From Lysobacteraceae bacterium (GTDB lineage Bacteria > Pseudomonadota > Gammaproteobacteria > Xanthomonadales > Xanthomonadaceae), in contig JANINR010000082.1 of the NCBI GenBank assembly GCA_024508915.1, forward strand, positions 1 to 32,684: a DNA stretch of 32,684 bases, in the 5' to 3' direction. The stretch's first letter is position 1, and each line of letters begins with the position of its first letter. The notes beneath the pieces are model-generated. The model saw only the letters and a program-made list of their open reading frames with translations. It did no database searches and was not told the DNA's origin. Positions 29,459 through 32,684 of the stretch are shown piece by piece. The translations under genes were made by a program, and so were the position numbers.

Positions 29459-30201
29459 GCCGGGACTCGTCGACCGACTGGTTGTTCGACCTCGGCAACA
29501 GCCGGCTCAAGTTCGCGCCGCTGCATGCCGACGGCGGCGTCGGTGCGATGCAGGCGCTCGCGCATGACGGGTCCGGATTCGCGCCGGGCTGGGAGGCGTT
29601 GCTCCCTCCCGGCGGCAATGCCGCATGGCTGGCGAGCGTCGCCTCGCCCCGCGTGCGCGAAGCACTCGTCGCGGTGCTCGCGACGCGCTTTCGCCGCGTC
29701 CATCTCGCGCGCACCTGCGCGGGATTCGCCGGAATGCGCATCGCGTACGCGGACCCGTCGCGACTGGGCGTCGACCGCTTCCTCGCGCTGCTCGGCGCGC
29801 ACGCGCGCGGCGCGCCGGCGTCGCTCGTCGCCGGCATCGGCACGGCGCTGACGGTGGACCTGCTCGATCGCGGACGGCATGCCGGCGGACGCATCGCGCC
29901 CTCGCCGGCCTTGATGCGCGCGGCGTTGCATGCGCGCGCGCCTGCATTGCCGGCCGCGGGGGGCGCATACGAGGAATTCGCCGGCGACACCGCCGATGCG
30001 CTCGCCTCCGGCTGCGAGGGGGCAGCGCTTGCCCTGGTCGCGCGCAGTGCCGATACGGCCGCCGTGCGCCTCGGGCATGCGCCCGTGCTGCTGGTGCACG
30101 GCGGCGGGGCGCCCGCACTGCTGCCGCACTTGCCGGGCGCGGTGCATGCGCCCGCGCTGGTCCTCGAGGGACTCGCGCGATGGGCGCGCGCGGCCGCGTA
30201 G
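29455..30201 (+). CDS. coaX: Type III pantothenate kinase
   Basis: First step of CoA biosynthesis, phosphorylating pantothenate; 248 residues. The ASKHA-fold marks are FDLGNSRLKF (phosphate-1 loop, Asp12), PSRLGVDRFLALLGA and GIGTALTVDLLDRGRHAGGRI (phosphate-2), and LVHGGGAPAL near the C-terminus. The ATG at 29455 overlaps the birA stop by four bases. Pairing of birA and coaX is common in beta- and gammaproteobacteria. Confidence 0.93.
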   Translation: MSRDSSTDWLFDLGNSRLKFAPLHADGGVGAMQALAHDGSGFAPGWEALLPPGGNAAWLASVASPRVREALVAVLATRFRRVHLARTCAGFAGMRIAYADPSRLGVDRFLALLGAHARGAPASLVAGIGTALTVDLLDRGRHAGGRIAPSPALMRAALHARAPALPAAGGAYEEFAGDTADALASGCEGAALALVARSADTAAVRLGHAPVLLVHGGGAPALLPHLPGAVHAPALVLEGLARWARAAA

Positions 30202-30208
30202 GGCCGCA

Positions 30209-30214
30209 TAGAAT
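30209..30214 (+). promoter_or_regulatory. -10 box of the SPOR-like gene
   Basis: TAGAAT ends 6 bases before the ATG at 30221, so a transcript from it would be leaderless. No -35 is visible. Read-through from coaX is also likely. Confidence 0.4.
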
Positions 30215-30220
30215 CGACGC

Positions 30221-30772
30221 ATGCTGACGCGCGCCGCCATCGTCCTGCTGGTCGTCCTCAACCTCGGTGCGGGCGCGTGGTGGTGGCTGCATGCGCCCCC
30301 GGCGCCGGAGCCGCCTCCCGCACCTCCGCCGGGCGCGGCAAGGTTGCACCTGGCAGACGCTTCCACCGCCGCGGCCGTTCCGGCGAGCACGCCGAGCACC
30401 GCCGCCCCGACGAGCGCACCGCCGGCGAACGCGCCGCCGGAGAACGCGCCCCTGGCGGCGACAGCGTCGCAGGTGCCCGTGCCGGCCACGGTGGATTCGG
30501 ACGGCGCCTGCGAGGGCGGCGAGGGGCCCGCCGCGGGCTGGCGCGTCTACCTGCCGCGGTTGCCGTCGGCGGATGCGGCGCAGGCCATTGCCGCGCGCAT
30601 CGGCGAAGCCGGTTTCAGCGATTACCTGGTCGTGCGCGACGGCGCCGACGCGAACACGATCGCGCTCGGCCGCTACGGCAGCGAGGACGCCGCGCGCCGC
30701 CGCAGCGCCGCGTTGCGCGCGGCGGGCTTCCCCGCACGGTGCGCTAGAATCCCGCCAGCCACGCCGGCATAG
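30221..30772 (+). CDS. SPOR-like inner-membrane protein
   Basis: 183 residues. A short N-terminal membrane anchor (about 5-24, AAIVLLVVLNLGAGAWWWL) is followed by a long Pro/Ala/Thr linker. A C-terminal SPOR-type domain (about 106-172) has WRVYLPRLPSADAAQAIAARI, GFSDYLVV, NTIALGRYGSEDAARRRSAALRAAGF. SPOR domains bind denuded peptidoglycan strands at division sites. The last beta strand is not recognisable: the end ARIPPATPA is encoded by the tRNA promoter region, and the stop codon TAG (30770-30772) lies inside the tRNA-Thr gene. Confidence 0.82.
   Translation: MLTRAAIVLLVVLNLGAGAWWWLHAPPAPEPPPAPPPGAARLHLADASTAAAVPASTPSTAAPTSAPPANAPPENAPLAATASQVPVPATVDSDGACEGGEGPAAGWRVYLPRLPSADAAQAIAARIGEAGFSDYLVVRDGADANTIALGRYGSEDAARRRSAALRAAGFPARCARIPPATPA
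30745..30750 (+). promoter_or_regulatory. -10 box of tRNA-Thr
   Basis: TAGAAT 12 bases before the tRNA 5' end, located inside the SPOR-like coding sequence. No clear -35. It implies the tRNA can be made independently of the upstream operon. Confidence 0.45.
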
Positions 30773-30838
30773 CTCAGTTGGTAGAGCAACCGCCTTGTAA
30801 GCGGTAGGTCCCCAGTTCGAATCCGGGTGCCGGCACCA
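30763..30838 (+). tRNA. tRNA-Thr (anticodon UGU)
   Basis: 76 bases including an encoded CCA. The acceptor stem GCCGGCA/TGCCGGC is perfect, the D arm is GCTCAGTTGGTAGAGC, the anticodon stem ACCGC/GCGGT is perfect with loop CTTGTAA (anticodon TGT), and the T loop is TTCGAAT. One A-C opposition in the T stem is also present in E. coli tRNA-Thr(UGU), as I recall. It reads ACA and possibly other ACN codons. Confidence 0.97.
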
Positions 30839-30851
30839 GACTGGAGCGTCG

Positions 30852-31790
30852 ATGAGCCCGCGCATTCCGACCGAAGCCTCGAAGAAGGTGACCCTGATCG
30901 GCGTCCCCACCGATATCGGCGCGGGTCATCGCGGCGCTTCGATGGGCCCGGATGCGCTGCGCATCGCCGGCCTCGGCGAGGCGCTCGCCGCGCGCGGCAT
31001 CGATGTCGCCGATCGCGGCAACCTGCCCGGCCCGCGCAACCCGTGGCTGCCGCCGGTGGACGGCTACCGCCACCTCGACGAAGTCGTCGCCTGGAACCGC
31101 GCGGTCATGGACGCCGTCGGCAGCGAGCTGCGCGACGGGCGGCTGCCGATCATGCTCGGCGGCGACCACTGCCTCGGCATCGGTTCGATCACTGCCGTCG
31201 CGCGCCATTGCCGCGACACCGGCAAACAACTGCGCGTGCTGTGGCTCGACGCGCACGCCGACTTCAACACGCATGAAGTCACGCCGTCCGGCAACCTCCA
31301 CGGCATGCCGGTGGCGTGCCTCTGCGGCATCGGCCCCGACCCGCTCGTCCGCCTCGGCGGCGACGCGCCCGCGCTGCGCCCGGCGCAAGTGCGGCAGGTC
31401 GGCATCCGTTCCGTCGACGAGGGCGAGAAGCGCTTGGTCAAGCAGCACGGCCTCGACGTGTACGACATGCGCTACATCGACGAGGTCGGCATGAAGCGCA
31501 CGATGGAGGAGGCGCTGGCCGGCGTCGACGCGAACACGCACCTGCACGTGAGCTTCGACGTCGACTTCCTCGACCCGTCGATCGCGCCGGGCGTCGGCAC
31601 CACCGTGCCCGGCGGCCCGAACTACCGCGAGGCGCAGCTGGTGATGGAGATGATCGCCGACAGCGGCCGCCTCGGATCGCTCGACATCGTCGAGCTGAAT
31701 CCCCTGCTCGACAACCGCAACGAGACCGCGCGGGTCTCCGTGGAGCTGGTGGAAAGCCTTTTCGGCAAATCCACCCTGATGCGCGACTAG
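30852..31790 (+). CDS. rocF: Arginase
   Basis: Mn-dependent enzyme splitting arginine into ornithine and urea; 312 residues. All metal ligands are present: His106 (GGDHC), Asp133/His135/Asp137 (DAHADFNT), Asp236/Asp238 (SFDVDFLDP). RGASMGPDALR and SGNLHGMP are substrate-side motifs that favour arginase over agmatinase. GGAG lies 6 bases before ATG 30852, and the gene begins 13 bases after the tRNA, so it may be co-transcribed with it and released by tRNA 3' processing. Confidence 0.94.
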   Translation: MSPRIPTEASKKVTLIGVPTDIGAGHRGASMGPDALRIAGLGEALAARGIDVADRGNLPGPRNPWLPPVDGYRHLDEVVAWNRAVMDAVGSELRDGRLPIMLGGDHCLGIGSITAVARHCRDTGKQLRVLWLDAHADFNTHEVTPSGNLHGMPVACLCGIGPDPLVRLGGDAPALRPAQVRQVGIRSVDEGEKRLVKQHGLDVYDMRYIDEVGMKRTMEEALAGVDANTHLHVSFDVDFLDPSIAPGVGTTVPGGPNYREAQLVMEMIADSGRLGSLDIVELNPLLDNRNETARVSVELVESLFGKSTLMRD

Positions 31791-31799
31791 CGCCTGAAC

Positions 31800-31815
31800 G
31801 GCGGCCGAAGCCGCC
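31800..31815 (+). terminator. Small hairpin after arginase
   Basis: GGCGGC-CGAA-GCCGCC, 9 bases after the stop, no T-tract. Weak evidence for termination. Confidence 0.35.
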
Positions 31816-31908
31816 GCCCCGGATCGACGCCGTATTCACGCCGCGCGGGATTCCATGGCAGCGCACGAGGGCGTGTCGCCGCTCGGCCCCACGAAACAGG
31901 AGACTTCC

Positions 31909-32073
31909 ATGCGTACCAACCGGAAACTGCTTGCGGTGTTGCTGCTGTCGATGATGGCCACGCTGGGCGCCTGCCATACCGTCGACGGCATGGGCAAGGA
32001 CCTCGAGTCCGCCGGCGATTCGATCCAGGACACCGCGCACGACTGCACCGACAACGTGCAGGGCAACTGCTGA
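31909..32073 (+). CDS. Entericidin-like lipoprotein
   Basis: 54 residues. The signal sequence ends in the lipobox LGAC, so the mature protein starts at lipidated Cys22. The mature part CHTVDGMGKDLESAGDSIQDTA fits the entericidin EcnA/EcnB family (N-T-V-x-G-x-G-x-D pattern). Unlike enteric entericidins it has two further Cys near the C-terminus (CTDNVQGNC), which could form a disulfide. AGGAG (31898-31902) precedes the ATG. Family members are small, stress-induced envelope lipoproteins. Confidence 0.88.
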   Translation: MRTNRKLLAVLLLSMMATLGACHTVDGMGKDLESAGDSIQDTAHDCTDNVQGNC

Positions 32074-32119
32074 ACAACGAAACCTTGACCGGACGGCAAC
32101 GCGATTGCCGCGATGATGG

Positions 32120-32143
32120 AAGTCCGGCGTCCGCGCCGGATTT
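32120..32143 (+). terminator. Hairpin between the entericidin-like gene and csbD
   Basis: TCCGGCG (32123-32129), loop TCCG, CGCCGGA (32134-32140), extendable by A-A-G/T-T-T to 10 bp and followed by a short T run. It could terminate or attenuate the entericidin transcript before csbD. Confidence 0.5.
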
Positions 32144-32167
32144 CCCCCATCGAGAGGATCGTCACGC

Positions 32168-32371
32168 ATGAACAACGACATCATCGCCGGCAAGTGGACG
32201 CAGTTGAAGGGCAAGGCCCAGCAGAAGTGGGGCGAGCTCACGGACGACGTGTTCGACGTCCAGCAGGGCGACAGCAAGTACCTCGCCGGCAAGCTGCAGG
32301 AGCAGTACGGCTGGGGTCGCGACCGCGCGGAGACCGAGGTGCGCGATTTCGAGCGCACGCTCGATTCCTGA
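32168..32371 (+). CDS. CsbD-like stress protein
   Basis: 67 residues of the CsbD family: [27 protein letters not shown] followed by [18 protein letters not shown]. These small, highly charged helical proteins accumulate under general stress; the molecular role is unknown. AGAGGA (32153-32158) is 9 bases before the ATG. It follows the entericidin-like gene after 94 bases that contain a hairpin. Confidence 0.93.
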   Translation: MNNDIIAGKWTQLKGKAQQKWGELTDDVFDVQQGDSKYLAGKLQEQYGWGRDRAETEVRDFERTLDS

Positions 32372-32391
32372 TGAGGTGAGGCAGGACGAGG

Positions 32392-32425
32392 AAGCCCGCG
32401 CGGCGCCCCGGCGCCGCGCGGGCTT
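32392..32425. terminator. Strong bidirectional hairpin after csbD
   Basis: A perfect 15-bp stem (32392-32406 with 32411-32425) around a CCCG loop, beginning AAGCCC and ending GGGCTT, then GTTCC. It sits between csbD (plus) and the convergent minus-strand gene ending at 32441, so it probably ends both transcripts. Confidence 0.8.
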
Positions 32426-32440
32426 GTTCCTGCGCCCGCC

Positions 32441-32684
32441 TCAGCCCGGCGGCGGATCCGGGACGAAGCCCGCGGGGAACGGCTGCGGACGCGGACCAGC
32501 GCCGTGCCGCCAATCCGGGAGGATGCCCAGCGCCGCCAGGCGACGCGCGGCGTCGTAGCGGACCGCGCTGACCTGCGCCGGCGCGCGGCTTGCGCGCACG
32601 AATCCGGTGGCCCCCACCGGCGCCCATTCGCGCGCTCCGTGACCGGTCCCGAGCGACTGCGTCGCGGCGTCGGCGGCGTTCGCC
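32441..32684 (-). CDS. C-terminal part of an unrecognised protein
   Basis: On the minus strand the frame is open from the window edge to a TGA at 32441-32443 and encodes about 80 residues with normal codon bias. The protein segment includes SLGTGHGAREWAPVGATGFVRAS, PAQVSAVRYDAARRLAALGILP and ends FVPDPPPG. The block G-T-G-H-G-x-R-E followed by Y-D-x-x-x-x-L-x-x-x-G-I looks conserved, and I recall similar C-termini in hypothetical proteins of related species, but I cannot name the family. The start lies beyond the window. Confidence 0.65.
   Translation of the reverse strand, partial: ANAADAATQSLGTGHGAREWAPVGATGFVRASRAPAQVSAVRYDAARRLAALGILPDWRHGAGPRPQPFPAGFVPDPPPG

Overview
The window is a stretch of very GC-rich chromosome (strong G/C bias at third codon positions) from a gammaproteobacterium, most likely a member of the Xanthomonadaceae/Lysobacteraceae (Lysobacter, Luteimonas, Pseudoxanthomonas group). 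Pointers to this are an E3 subunit with its own lipoyl domain next to aceF, the classical atpIBEFHAGDC order, a PhoPQ pair preceded by a small PepSY-like exported protein, a birA-coaX-SPOR-tRNA-Thr-arginase run, and several small exported proteins. Naming the genus would be guesswork. There are no transposases, phage genes, CRISPR arrays or rRNA genes.

Layout. 1-2843: end of the pyruvate dehydrogenase locus (E2 C-terminal part, then lipoyl-E3). 3066-10260: the complete F1Fo ATP synthase operon behind a promoter with a perfect TATAAT. 10261-10577: two long palindromic elements of one family. 10578-15553: accessory genes (DmpA-type peptidase, apt on the minus strand, DUF1993, a lone RES-domain protein, an EF-hand protein, a HAD phosphatase coupled to an exported protein). 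15591-17378: small membrane protein, exported protein, GFA-type zinc protein, GNAT. 17336-19284 (minus): OmpR-type regulator and a histidine kinase whose ATP-binding half looks degenerate. 19378-24135: LTA-synthase-like transferase, a repeat-containing membrane protein, dusA, an arginine-deiminase-like hydrolase. 24246-26856: PepSY-like protein, phoP, phoQ. 26857-27213: two long palindromic elements of a second family. 27214-28317 (minus): mtfA-type peptidase and an exported protein. 28472-31790: birA, coaX, SPOR-like protein, tRNA-Thr(UGU), arginase. 31909-32371: entericidin-like lipoprotein and CsbD-like stress protein. 32441-end (minus): C-terminal part of an unrecognised protein.

How it fits together. 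Most of it is core metabolism: acetyl-CoA entry, ATP synthesis, purine salvage, tRNA modification, biotin and CoA cofactors, and arginine breakdown. Envelope-stress and signalling genes are mixed in: two two-component systems, a phosphoglycerol-transferase-like enzyme, entericidin and CsbD.

The most unusual signal is non-coding. Two unrelated palindrome families share one plan: a conserved core between long outer arms that differ completely between copies, yet remain self-complementary within each copy. Each family occurs here as a close pair just downstream of an operon (atp; phoPQ). Other points of note are a SPOR-gene stop codon that lies inside the tRNA-Thr gene, so RNase P processing would remove it, and the degenerate kinase. 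All functional names rest on motif recognition by eye; no database search was run.
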